Positions 1 through 6,698 of a DNA stretch of 24,228 nt are shown piece after piece. A program made the translations under genes and the position numbers. The stretch's first letter is position 1. Each line of letters begins with the position of its first letter. This stretch comes from DATDGX01 sp036521875 (GTDB lineage Bacteria > Desulfobacterota > Binatia > Binatales > Binataceae): positions 1 through 24,228 of the forward strand of contig DATDGX010000188.1 in assembly GCA_036521875.1 (NCBI GenBank), read 5' to 3'. The notes beneath the pieces were generated by a model. That model did not search any database, was not told the origin of the DNA, and worked only from the letters and a program-made list of their open reading frames with translations.

Positions 1-380
1 GTGCTCCTATGCCCTCACGGGTGGCCAACTGTTTATGTGTACGTCCTGCGCGAACAGTAGTAGGCAAGCGATCAGCGGCGCGTGGACAACCATCGCTGAG
101 TATTCAAACAATTGTTATCTAGCGATCCTTCGACTCCGGCAGCCTTCGCTCAGGATGACGGCCTTTTTTTACCGCTCAGCGGGACGATAGTGGTTCCGGT
201 TCCGTTCCGACTAGGGCTCCAAGCCAAATTCTTTTTCATTTTTGAAAAAACTCAGAGACTCTCACCATGACGTGCTTTCTTTCCGCTCATTGGAACGACA
301 GTGGTTCTCTGCGCTCTCGTTCGCGCAGGATTCTCCTTGATACTTTCAAAAACTGACAGTGGCTCAGGGTAACGTCTGCG
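1..380. other. Gene-free accessory region with short repeats
   Basis: I see no convincing gene here. The stretch holds an imperfect stem (ATCCT at 125-129 with AGGAT at 152-156, with CGA/TCG inside it at 131-133 and 146-148) followed by a run of seven T (163-170 region). It also holds an imperfect 25-bp direct repeat at 172-196 and 283-307 with four mismatches. A transposase-derived remnant begins at about 363. Base composition is clearly less GC-rich than the trp operon. The first motif resembles dispersed intergenic repeats I have seen in GC-rich environmental genomes, but I cannot confirm copy number from one window. Confidence 0.5.
172..307. repeat. Imperfect 25-bp direct repeat pair
   Basis: Copies lie at 172-196 and 283-307 and share 21 of 25 bases, including CCGCTCA at the left and AGTGGTTC at the right. 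The copies are 111 bp apart. A weaker third echo (GACAGTGGCTCAGG) sits at 355-368, just at the start of the transposase-like remnant. The spacing and the low GC suggest decayed insertion-element material, but this is inference. Confidence 0.45.
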
Positions 381-422
381 ATGGAAGCTGGCGTCACGGA
401 TAAGCTGTGGTCACTTGATGAT
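363..422 (+). mobile_element. Transposase C-terminal remnant A
   Basis: Translation of this segment gives LRVTSAMEAGVTDKLWSLDD, which matches a pattern I associate with the C-termini of IS1-like transposases (LRVTPAMAAG-TD-(L/V)W-..E/DL). A stop codon lies two codons upstream (354-356), so nothing of the catalytic part is left. The segment reads into the frame of the following small membrane protein. A second, better preserved copy lies at 1361-1453. The family assignment is from memory of the motif, without a search. Confidence 0.5.
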
Positions 423-786
423 ATGGGTGGATCGTGGACGAATGGGAAGCAGCTCGCGATAAACTACGATGACCAATGGAGGGACCTTCGGAAGCGCGGA
501 CGCCTATTCTGGTTTGTATTTCTGGGTTGGGTACCGGCAGAATTATTGATTCTGAATACGTTAGACTCGATATCTCCCGGCCTGGGGAATCGCGCTTTCC
601 TATGGGTAGGGGGACTATTTATGGTCGCCTTCTTCGCTGCGGGTATTTATCGGGATCGATTTCGCTGTCCAAGATGTGGGGAGTTTTATTTTTTTTAAGA
701 AGTTCTTCATTTCCAGGATCTTCACGCGAAGGTGCGCCCATTGCGGCTTGCGAAAATGGACTTCCGACGAGAAAACTTCAACCTGA
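381..786 (+). pseudogene. Small membrane zinc-ribbon protein, frameshifted at a T8 run
   Basis: The open frame from ATG 381 stops at 696-698 after 105 residues. It shows two membrane segments (about residues 42-60 and 72-90) and then a CPRC motif (C96, C99). The stop lies inside a run of eight T (689-696). Skipping one T continues into a frame that adds a second zinc pair, CAHC (C118, C121), and ends with TGA at 784-786, giving 134 residues. A CxxC-CxxC zinc ribbon at the C-terminus of a two-helix membrane protein is a recognisable arrangement, so the longer frame is very likely the ancestral one. The first 14 residues derive from the transposase remnant; the native start may be ATG 423. No clear Shine-Dalgarno is visible. 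Function unknown. Sequencing error, pseudogenisation or programmed slippage are all possible. Confidence 0.6.
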
Positions 787-816
787 CCCACTGCCCGATT
801 TCGGGTAGTGGGTCAG
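783..816. terminator. Strong 15-bp bidirectional hairpin
   Basis: CTGACCCACT (783-792) pairs perfectly with AGTGGGTCAG (807-816). A G-T wobble (793/806) and CCCG/CGGG (794-797/802-805) continue the stem to a four-base loop. It lies between two convergent genes and overlaps the restored stop codon (784-786) of the zinc-ribbon protein. No good U tract follows on the plus strand; on the minus strand a mixed T-rich stretch follows. It may be a terminator or a mobile palindromic repeat. Confidence 0.55.
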
Positions 817-874
817 ATTAGAGGGCCCAGGCCATTTGCAAATGAATGTGGACGTCGTATGTGCGCACGATCCG

Positions 875-1318
875 TTAGAGCCCGAGAACGCTAACCACCT
901 CATTCAGAGTCAGGGTTTCGCTGAGCCACTGTTCAAGAGCAAAAAGGAGTGAAGCCAATTGGCGTTGATTCGCCGCCAAATTATGATCGAACGAACTTCG
1001 TACGCGCAGGGTCCCGCCGTAAGGCAAGGCAACTCTGGCGGTCTCGCGAGCCTGAGCGAGCGCCATGCATAGAGTTGCCAGATCTCCGAGGATCAATTTC
1101 CATTGCGAGCGGGGCACTTCGACACACCCGAAATGATCGTACTTGGGAACGTGCTCTTCGAAAATTCCTTCGATCAGAGAGAACGTATACTCGTTTATGA
1201 ACCGCGATCCCGGAAGCCGGTGCGCTCCTTTATACGCCCCCAGCGCAAGCTCGAAGTATTGCGTTCCAACTAGTCTGGAGGGATCGGCATGCAGTCGGAA
1301 GTCAAATTCGAAATCCAT
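875..1318 (-). CDS. Uncharacterised 147-residue protein
   Basis: I do not recognise this gene. It starts with ATG at 1318-1316 preceded by GAGAG about six bases upstream. The predicted product is soluble: no signal peptide or membrane segment, about 147 residues. The N-terminal half is rich in aromatic residues (FEFDFRLH, QYFELALGAYKG, YDHFGCVEV), and the C-terminal third looks helical (LASLLFALEQWL near residues 122-133). Codon use is less GC-biased than in the trp operon, and the gene sits between two transposase remnants, which suggests acquisition by transfer. An immunity-type or other accessory role is possible but nothing in the sequence shows it. Confidence 0.6.
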   Translation of the reverse strand: MDFEFDFRLHADPSRLVGTQYFELALGAYKGAHRLPGSRFINEYTFSLIEGIFEEHVPKYDHFGCVEVPRSQWKLILGDLATLCMALAQARETARVALPYGGTLRVRSSFDHNLAANQRQLASLLFALEQWLSETLTLNEVVSVLGL

Positions 1319-1360
1319 CGTAACTCTCAGGTTGGCTCTCGACCCGCTTCATGCACTACA

Positions 1361-1453
1361 AATTTCGTTCGCATTCATCAGACGCTCAGAGTGACGCCAG
1401 CGATGGCCGCTGGCGTGACAGATCGGCTATGGTCGGGCGCTGATTTGCTAGAA
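1361..1453 (+). mobile_element. Transposase C-terminal remnant B
   Basis: This segment encodes NFVRIHQTLRVTPAMAAGVT followed by DRLWSGADLLE, the same C-terminal pattern as remnant A but longer at its N-terminal side. No catalytic DDE region precedes it in any frame, so it is a fragment. At DNA level it matches remnant A closely from CTCAG through GCTATGGTC. The two remnants flank the zinc-ribbon protein and the unknown gene at 875-1318, which suggests that this block was built by insertion-sequence activity. Confidence 0.55.
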
Positions 1454-1475
1454 TCTGCGACGGGTAGCAAGGAGC

Positions 1476-1820
1476 ATGAAGCGTAGGCGACGAGTCGCGT
1501 TGGTGCTTGCCGTTCCCTTCATGCTCTGGCTGGTGCCTTGGCTGGCTGTGACATTGTCGGGCCACTTTTGCGATCCGGGCCCACCGCAACCAACATGGCA
1601 ATGCCGGCTCCTGGACTTTTCAATATCTCTTTTTTTATACCCAATCGGTTGGATTCTAGGTTTCCTCGCTAATCACAATGTTGACCCAAAAAACACTACT
1701 GTGGCCATTGCGGGAATCGTTGCAGTAGTTGTTTTCGTCTACATGCTCTGGGTGTTCGCTGCGTATTGCATGGTGCGCCTGTTCGGTTCGATCTGTAGGC
1801 GAATTTCATTAGGACACTAA
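1476..1820 (+). CDS. Small predicted membrane protein
   Basis: The 114-residue product starts with a basic run (MKRRRR) and shows three likely membrane segments at about residues 8-28, 46-66 and 75-102. Cysteines occur at 32, 43, 98 and 107. I do not recognise a family. AAGGAG (1469-1474) lies only one base before ATG 1476, which is too close for normal initiation, so the true start may be a downstream in-frame TTG or GTG near 1500. Codon use is lower in GC than the neighbouring trp genes. It ends 17 bases before the trp promoter and is probably independent of that operon. Confidence 0.5.
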   Translation: MKRRRRVALVLAVPFMLWLVPWLAVTLSGHFCDPGPPQPTWQCRLLDFSISLFLYPIGWILGFLANHNVDPKNTTVAIAGIVAVVVFVYMLWVFAAYCMVRLFGSICRRISLGH

Positions 1821-1837
1821 CAAAGTTTAGCACTGGA

Positions 1838-1867
1838 TTGACACGCACGCGGACTGCGTGATTTTAT
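1838..1867 (+). promoter_or_regulatory. Predicted trp operon promoter
   Basis: A perfect TTGACA (1838-1843) is followed 18 bp later by TTTTAT (1862-1867), a 4/6 match to a -10 box. It lies just upstream of the leader peptide gene. A start of transcription about seven bases past the -10 would fall at about 1874-1877, almost on the ATG of the leader peptide, so the leader may be translated with little or no 5' untranslated region. Confidence 0.6.
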
Positions 1868-1876
1868 AGGTGCGCT

Positions 1877-1957
1877 ATGAGCGATTACATTAATCGGAAG
1901 GCGTGGTCGGATTGGCGCTGGTTCTCCAGCGGATTCGCCTGCGCGCCGGTTTTGTAA
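1877..1957 (+). CDS. trpL: trp leader peptide, 26 residues
   Basis: A 26-codon frame begins at ATG 1877 and ends at TAA 1955-1957. It carries three Trp codons within six positions (WSDWRW, 1904-1921), far above expectation for so short a frame. Its position between the promoter and the terminator hairpin before trpE is that of a classical tryptophan attenuation leader. AGGTG at 1868-1872 could act as a ribosome site if the transcript starts far enough upstream; otherwise the mRNA may be leaderless, as is known for trpL of Sinorhizobium meliloti. Stalling at the Trp codons when charged tRNA-Trp is scarce would favour the antiterminator described in the next entry. Confidence 0.85.
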   Translation: MSDYINRKAWSDWRWFSSGFACAPVL

Positions 1958-2020
1958 GCGAGTACAAAACCGAATTTTCAAGGGCCGCGGGCGTTAGTCC
2001 AGCGGCCCTTTTCTTTTTTT
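1899..2020 (+). promoter_or_regulatory. Transcription attenuator of the trp operon
   Basis: Competing pairings can be read by eye. Segment 1 AGGCG (1899-1903) pairs with CGCCT (1936-1940) around an inner stem CGCTGG/CCAGCG (1916-1921/1926-1931). Segment 2 CGCCTGCG (1936-1943) can instead pair with segment 3 CGCGGGCG (1986-1993, one G-U), enclosing a perfect 10-bp hairpin (1947-1956/1963-1972). Segment 3 overlaps the 5' arm of the terminator (1980-1988/2002-2010). A ribosome stalled on the Trp codons (1904-1921) masks segment 1, which frees segment 2 and blocks the terminator. A ribosome reaching the stop codon (1955-1957) masks segment 2, so the terminator forms. Pairings are visible; the mechanism is inferred from known trp attenuators. 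Confidence 0.8.
1980..2020 (+). terminator. Intrinsic terminator of the trp attenuator
   Basis: AAGGGCCGC (1980-1988) pairs perfectly with GCGGCCCTT (2002-2010) around a 13-base loop, and the 3' arm runs into TTCTTTTTTT (2011-2020). This is a textbook intrinsic terminator placed 54 bases before trpE, as expected for attenuation. Confidence 0.85.
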
Positions 2021-2073
2021 GGAAACGGGGAGCCGCGACGGACGCGGGCGCTTGAGAAGGGGAGAGTGGAGCG

Positions 2074-3579
2074 ATGCTGACACCGACGGAACGCGAATTT
2101 GAAGATTTTGCAGCGAAGGGGTTCAACCTGATTCCCGTCAGCCGCGAGATGAACGCCGATCTCGAAACTCCGGTCTCGGCCTTTCTGAAGGTCGCGCGCG
2201 GCGACTACGCTTTTCTGCTCGAGAGCGTGCGCGGCGGAGAGAAGTGGGGACGCTACACGTTCCTCGGCTCGGAACCCGCGATGGTGATCCGCGCGCGCAA
2301 GAACCGGATGGACATCATCCGCCCAGGGCGCGGCGTCGAGGCGCGCCCGATTACCAACGCGTTCGATCAGCTCGCCGCGGAGGTCAAACGGTTTCGCGCG
2401 CCCGAGATTGCCGGGATGCCGCGTTTCTTCGGCGGCGCGGTCGGTTTTCTCGCCTACGATATCGTGCGCTGCTTCGAGCGTATCCCGGAGAGCGTGCAGG
2501 ACGACCTCGGCACGCCCGACCTCTACATGATGTTCACCGACACCATGCTGATGTTCGACAACGTGCGCCAGACCCTCCGCATCATCGCCAACGTGCCGGT
2601 CGCCGAGTACGTCTCGACGCGCGCCGCGTACAACAGCGCGCGCATCAAGATCGACGAAATTATCGAACGCCTCAAGAAGCCCGCGGTGCCGCCACGGCTC
2701 GAGGGCGTTACGCTGGCCGCCAACGACGCGACGATCGCGTCCAACGTGACGCGCGAGGGCTACATGGCGATGGTCGAGGCGGCGAAGGAGTACATCGCGG
2801 CCGGCGACATCATCCAGACCGTGCCGTCGCAGCGCTTCGAGGCGCCGCTCACCGCGCATCCGTTCAATATCTACAGGAGCCTGCGCTCAATTAATCCGTC
2901 GCCGTACATGTTCTACCTGCGGCTGGGCGATTTCACCCTGGTCGGCGCGTCACCGGAAGTGATGGTTCGTGTCGAGGGCCGGGAGGTCACGCTGCGGCCG
3001 ATCGCGGGCACCCGGCCCCGCGGCATCACCGAGGCGGAGGATCGCGCGCTGGAGAAGGAATTGCTCGCCGATCCAAAAGAGCGCGCCGAACACGTGATGC
3101 TGGTCGACCTCGGGCGCAATGACGTGGGACGCGTCTCCGAAATCGGTTCGGTCAAAGTCACCGAGCTGATGGTGGTCGAGCGCTATTCTCACGTGATGCA
3201 TATCGTGTCGAATGTGATCGGGACTTTGCGCGAGGAATGCGACGCGTTCGACGCGTTCCGCGCCACCTTCCCGCAGGGCACGGTTTCCGGCGCGCCGAAA
3301 ATCCGCGCGATGGAAATAATCGACGAGCTCGAATCGGTCCGCCGCGGAGTCTACGCGGGCGCGGTCGGATATTTCAGCTTCAGCGGCAACACCGACACGG
3401 CGATCGCGCTGCGCACGCTGCTGATCAAGGGCAACCGCGTGTTCATCCAGGCGGGCGGCGGTATCGTCGCCGACTCCGACCCCGGCGCTGAATTCGAGGA
3501 GTCGGTCAACAAGGCGCGCGCGATGGTGCGGGCGCTGCAGGCCGCGCGCGAGTTCGAAACTGTCGAGAGTGCGAGGTAG
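2074..3579 (+). CDS. trpE: Anthranilate synthase component I
   Basis: Converts chorismate to anthranilate with ammonia delivered by TrpG, the first committed step of tryptophan synthesis in the cytoplasm. The 501-residue length is normal. The N-terminal domain has the LLES motif (48-51) that binds feedback tryptophan. The chorismate-binding domain fills the C-terminal half, with PIAGTRPRG (from 309), LVDLGRND, VSGAPK (404-409) and QAGGGIVADSDP near the end. ATG 2074 is preceded by AAGGGGAG (2057-2064). It is the first structural gene after the attenuator, and trpG follows six bases after its stop. A para-aminobenzoate synthase role (pabB) is less likely given the LLES motif and the operon. 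Confidence 0.95.
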   Translation: MLTPTEREFEDFAAKGFNLIPVSREMNADLETPVSAFLKVARGDYAFLLESVRGGEKWGRYTFLGSEPAMVIRARKNRMDIIRPGRGVEARPITNAFDQLAAEVKRFRAPEIAGMPRFFGGAVGFLAYDIVRCFERIPESVQDDLGTPDLYMMFTDTMLMFDNVRQTLRIIANVPVAEYVSTRAAYNSARIKIDEIIERLKKPAVPPRLEGVTLAANDATIASNVTREGYMAMVEAAKEYIAAGDIIQTVPSQRFEAPLTAHPFNIYRSLRSINPSPYMFYLRLGDFTLVGASPEVMVRVEGREVTLRPIAGTRPRGITEAEDRALEKELLADPKERAEHVMLVDLGRNDVGRVSEIGSVKVTELMVVERYSHVMHIVSNVIGTLREECDAFDAFRATFPQGTVSGAPKIRAMEIIDELESVRRGVYAGAVGYFSFSGNTDTAIALRTLLIKGNRVFIQAGGGIVADSDPGAEFEESVNKARAMVRALQAAREFETVESAR

Positions 3580-3585
3580 GCGGCA

Positions 3586-4188
3586 ATGGAAGCAAAACAA
3601 TCGAAAGCCATCAAAGTGCTTATGATCGACAACTACGATTCGTTTACCTACAACGTGGTTCAATATCTGGGCGAGCTCGGCGCCGAGGTGATCGTCAAGC
3701 GCAACGACGCGATCGACGTCACGGGCGCGCGCGCTCTGGGAGCCGGCGCGATCGTTATCTCGCCGGGACCTGGCACTCCCGCCGAGTCGGGCGTCTCGAT
3801 GCCGATTCTGCGCGAGATGGCGGGCGAGGTTCCGATCCTGGGCGTGTGCCTGGGCCATCAGTGCATCGGCGCGGCGTTCGGCGGTAAGGTGATCCGCGCC
3901 GGGCGCCTGATGCACGGCAAGACTTCGCCGGTGCTTCACGATCGCAAAACGATTTACCAGGGATTGCCGAGTCCGTTCGAGGCGATGCGCTACCACTCCC
4001 TGCTGGTCGACGCCAAATCGATCCCGGACTGCCTCGAGGTGAGCGCGAGCACTGCCGAGGGCGAGGTCATGGGGCTGCGCCATCGCGAGTTCGTGATTGA
4101 GGGCGTGCAGTTCCATCCCGAGTCGATCCTGACCACCGAGGGCAAGCATCTGCTGAAAAACTTTCTCGACCGGGCGGCCGCAAGCTGA
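3586..4188 (+). CDS. trpG: Anthranilate synthase component II, glutamine amidotransferase
   Basis: A class I glutamine amidotransferase that releases ammonia from glutamine for TrpE. It has 200 residues. The early DNYDSFTYN motif, the oxyanion-loop SPGPGTP, the catalytic Cys88 in GVCLGHQ, and the His177/Glu179 pair in QFHPES are all intact. It is an unfused single-domain subunit, unlike the TrpE-TrpG fusions of rhizobia. The 5' extension MEAKQSKAIK precedes the usual start of the fold by about 10 residues. GAGGTAGG lies just before ATG 3586. No second copy is visible, so it may also serve para-aminobenzoate synthesis, as in Bacillus. Confidence 0.95.
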   Translation: MEAKQSKAIKVLMIDNYDSFTYNVVQYLGELGAEVIVKRNDAIDVTGARALGAGAIVISPGPGTPAESGVSMPILREMAGEVPILGVCLGHQCIGAAFGGKVIRAGRLMHGKTSPVLHDRKTIYQGLPSPFEAMRYHSLLVDAKSIPDCLEVSASTAEGEVMGLRHREFVIEGVQFHPESILTTEGKHLLKNFLDRAAAS

Positions 4189-4190
4189 CC

Positions 4191-5261
4191 ATGACGACGG
4201 TCCTTCAGCAGGCGTTCGATGCCGTGCTCGCGGGGCGCTCGCTCGACGCTGACGAAGCCGAGCGCGCGCTCGGCGAAATCCTCGACGGTGACGCACCCGA
4301 GGCCCTGGTCGCCGGCTTCCTGGTCGCGCTGAAGCTCAAAGGGGAATCGGAGGGAGAACTCACCGGCGGCGCGCGCGCGATGCGCCGCCGCGCCCGTCCA
4401 CTGGATCTGCTCGGCGGCAACGTCCTCGACGTGGTCGGAACCGGCGGCGACGGCGCCGGCACCTTCAACATTTCGACCGGCGCCGCGCTCGTCGCGGCAG
4501 CCGCCGGCGTCGCGGTCGCCAAGCATGGCAATCGCGCGGTGACCGGAAGGGTCGGTGCGGCGGACGCGTTCGAGCGGATGGGAATCAAGATCGATCTCGA
4601 CCCTGAGGGGCTCGCGCGCTGCCTTCGCGACGCGGGAATCTGTTTCATCTTTGCGCCCGCGTACCATCCGGTGCTCGCGCGGCTCGGAGCGCTGCGGCGC
4701 GCGCTCGGCGTGCGCACCCTGTTCAACCTGGTCGCGCCCCTTGCGAACCCGGCGCGGCCGCGGCGCGCGTTGCTTGGGGTCGCCGACGCCAAGCTGCTGC
4801 GCCCGATGGGCGAGGCGATGGCGGCGCTCGGCTTCGAGCATGCGATGGCGGTGCATGGCCGCGACGGACTCGACGAGATTTCGATCAGCGCGCCGACCCA
4901 AGTCGTCGAGATTAGATCTGCCGAGATTGATTCGGGCCATGCGATTCGCGAGTACGAGATCGCGCCCGAAGACTTTGAGATCAGCCGCGCCGCTCCGGGC
5001 GCGCTCGCGGCCGGCGACGCGGAGAGCGCGATCGCGATGCTGCGTGGCGCGCTTGCCGGCGGCCGGGGTGCGGCTCAAGATGTGCTCGCGCTCAACGGCG
5101 GCGCCGCGATTTACGTCGGTGGCGGAGCCGGATCGCTCACGGACGGAGTCGCGCGCGCGCGCGAAATAATCAACTCGGGCCGCGCGCTCGAGACGATCGA
5201 GGAGCTGCGCCGCGCGAGTTCGGGAATTTCGCCGGAAGCTGCGGCGAGGGTTTCGCGATGA
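4191..5261 (+). CDS. trpD: Anthranilate phosphoribosyltransferase
   Basis: Transfers the phosphoribosyl group of PRPP to anthranilate. The 356 residues are in the family range. The PRPP-binding GTGGDG lies at 83-88, NIST follows at 93-96, and KHGNRA lies at 111-116. GVRTLFNL and VHGRDGLDE further on are also typical. The usual S-rich stretch after KHGNR reads VTGRVGAAD here, a mild divergence. It begins two bases after the trpG stop, and its stop overlaps the trpC start (ATGA at 5258-5261), so translational coupling is likely. Confidence 0.95.
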   Translation: MTTVLQQAFDAVLAGRSLDADEAERALGEILDGDAPEALVAGFLVALKLKGESEGELTGGARAMRRRARPLDLLGGNVLDVVGTGGDGAGTFNISTGAALVAAAAGVAVAKHGNRAVTGRVGAADAFERMGIKIDLDPEGLARCLRDAGICFIFAPAYHPVLARLGALRRALGVRTLFNLVAPLANPARPRRALLGVADAKLLRPMGEAMAALGFEHAMAVHGRDGLDEISISAPTQVVEIRSAEIDSGHAIREYEIAPEDFEISRAAPGALAAGDAESAIAMLRGALAGGRGAAQDVLALNGGAAIYVGGGAGSLTDGVARAREIINSGRALETIEELRRASSGISPEAAARVSR

Positions 5262-6079
5262 GTTCGATACTCGAGGAAATATTCGCGGCCAAGCGAGTCG
5301 AGGTGCGCGAGGCGCGCGGCCGCGTCGCGCCGGAGGCGGTCGCCGCGGCGGCGACGCGCGCGCCCGCGCCGCGCGACTTCGTCGCGGCGATTCGCGCGCG
5401 GCGTCCAGCGATTATCGCCGAGATAAAACGCGCCTCGCCGAGCAAAGGCGATATCATGCCGGGCCTCGACCCCGCCGCGGTCGCTCGCGAATACGCGGAT
5501 GCGGGCGCCGCCGCGATCTCGGTGCTTACCGATCGCCATTTCAAAGGCACCCTTGATGATCTGCGCGCGGTACGCGGCGCGGTCGAGATTCCGATTCTGC
5601 GCAAGGATTTTTTCTTCGACCCCTATCAGCTCTACGAGGCGCGCGCGGCGGGCGCCGATTGTATCCTGTTGATCGCCGCGATGCTGAAAGAGGGGCAATT
5701 GCGCTCGCTCGCCGCGCTGGCGCGCGAACTCAAAATGGCGGCGCTGATCGAAGTTCACAATCCCGGAGAGCTGCGCGTTGCCGAGTCGACCGGTAGCCCG
5801 CTTATCGGCATCAACAACCGCGACCTGCATACCTTCGTGACCGATATCGCGGTGAGCGAGCGCATCCTCGCGGGCTACCGCGGCGATGCGCTGATCGTTG
5901 CGGAGAGCGGAATCGATTCGCCCGCCGATATTCAGCGACTCGACAAGGCCGGCGCGCGCGCGTTCCTGATTGGCGAGAGCCTGCTCCGAGGCGGCGCGCC
6001 GCGCGCGAAGCTGGCGGAACTTGCAGGCGCGCTCGGGCGCGAGCCGGCCCCGCCGTTGAAGGAGGAGGAGCGCAAGTAG
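5258..6079 (+). CDS. trpC: Indole-3-glycerol phosphate synthase
   Basis: Closes the indole ring from carboxyphenylamino-deoxyribulose phosphate. The 273-residue TIM barrel shows EIKRASPSKG (Glu55, Lys57, the latter in the substrate-binding strand), the catalytic Lys116 in ILRKDFF, Glu165 in LIEVHN, INNRDL (185-190) and AESGI near the C-terminus. It is a stand-alone TrpC and is not fused to TrpF as in enteric bacteria. The start overlaps trpD by four bases. Its 3' end carries a purine-rich GGAGGAGGAG (6061-6070) that may serve as the ribosome site for trpF. Confidence 0.95.
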   Translation: MSSILEEIFAAKRVEVREARGRVAPEAVAAAATRAPAPRDFVAAIRARRPAIIAEIKRASPSKGDIMPGLDPAAVAREYADAGAAAISVLTDRHFKGTLDDLRAVRGAVEIPILRKDFFFDPYQLYEARAAGADCILLIAAMLKEGQLRSLAALARELKMAALIEVHNPGELRVAESTGSPLIGINNRDLHTFVTDIAVSERILAGYRGDALIVAESGIDSPADIQRLDKAGARAFLIGESLLRGGAPRAKLAELAGALGREPAPPLKEEERK

Positions 6080-6083
6080 GCCG

Positions 6084-6698
6084 GTGGGAGTTTGCGTGAA
6101 AATTTGCGGCGTCACGCGGGTCGAAGATGCGCAGGCTGCGGTCGAGGCGGGCGCCGATCTGATCGGGCTTAACTTTTATGCGCCGAGCCCGCGATATTTG
6201 AGCATCGCCACTGCGCGCGCGATTCGCGACGCTGTGTCAGGCCGCGCGTGTTGTGTCGGCGTGTTCGTGAACGCCGAGCGCGACTATATAGATGACCGCG
6301 TGCGAGAGGTCGGCCTCGACATGATTCAGCTTCAGGTCGACGACGATGCGCAGGGCGCGCTCGCCGGATGGCCGATTCCGGTGATTCACGCGCTTCAGTT
6401 GAAGCCGGGCGAGTCGGTGCCGGCGGCAGATCGCAGGCGTGCGGACTACCTGCTGCTCGATACGTTTCATCCCGGCCTTCACGGGGGAACCGGAGTTGCG
6501 CGTCCGCTCGACTCTCTGGTGGGCGCAGACTTGAGCCGCGTCTTTATCGCGGGCGGGCTGACACCCGGCAACGTCGCCGCCGCTGCCGCGCTCAAGCCCT
6601 ACGCCGTCGACGTGGCCAGCGGCGTTGAGTCCGCGCCGGGAGTGAAGGATCATCAGAAACTCAGGAGCTTCATCGCGAATGCGAAGTCTTCCCGATAG
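6084..6698 (+). CDS. trpF: Phosphoribosylanthranilate isomerase
   Basis: Catalyses the Amadori rearrangement of phosphoribosylanthranilate. The 204-residue barrel has the general base Cys8 in VKICGVTR and the general acid Asp126 in LLLDTFHPG, with AGGLTPGNV in the phosphate-binding part. The start is GTG 6084, with GGAGGAGGAG ending 13 bases upstream inside trpC; a second GTG at 6096 is a weaker choice because it would remove residues before KICG. The common QLHG motif reads QLQV here, a small divergence. The gene lies between trpC and trpB and overlaps trpB by 20 bases. Confidence 0.92.
   Translation: MGVCVKICGVTRVEDAQAAVEAGADLIGLNFYAPSPRYLSIATARAIRDAVSGRACCVGVFVNAERDYIDDRVREVGLDMIQLQVDDDAQGALAGWPIPVIHALQLKPGESVPAADRRRADYLLLDTFHPGLHGGTGVARPLDSLVGADLSRVFIAGGLTPGNVAAAAALKPYAVDVASGVESAPGVKDHQKLRSFIANAKSSR

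Noticed and set aside
1386..1601. 71-codon minus-strand frame over remnant B and the membrane protein gene
   Set aside because: It is antisense to the membrane protein gene and the transposase remnant and shows no ribosome site or motif.
1947..1972. Perfect 10-bp hairpin as a terminator
   Set aside because: It is not followed by a U tract and fits better as the inner hairpin of the antiterminator. The true terminator is at 1980-2020.
1821..2073. T-box or other tRNA-sensing leader before trpE
   Set aside because: No T-box consensus is visible, and the Trp-codon leader peptide explains the region.
2950..4296. Long minus-strand open frame of 448 codons opposite trpE/trpG
   Set aside because: It is antisense to two well-defined enzymes, is rich in Arg, His and Asp as expected from GC-rich shadow frames, and has no recognisable motif.
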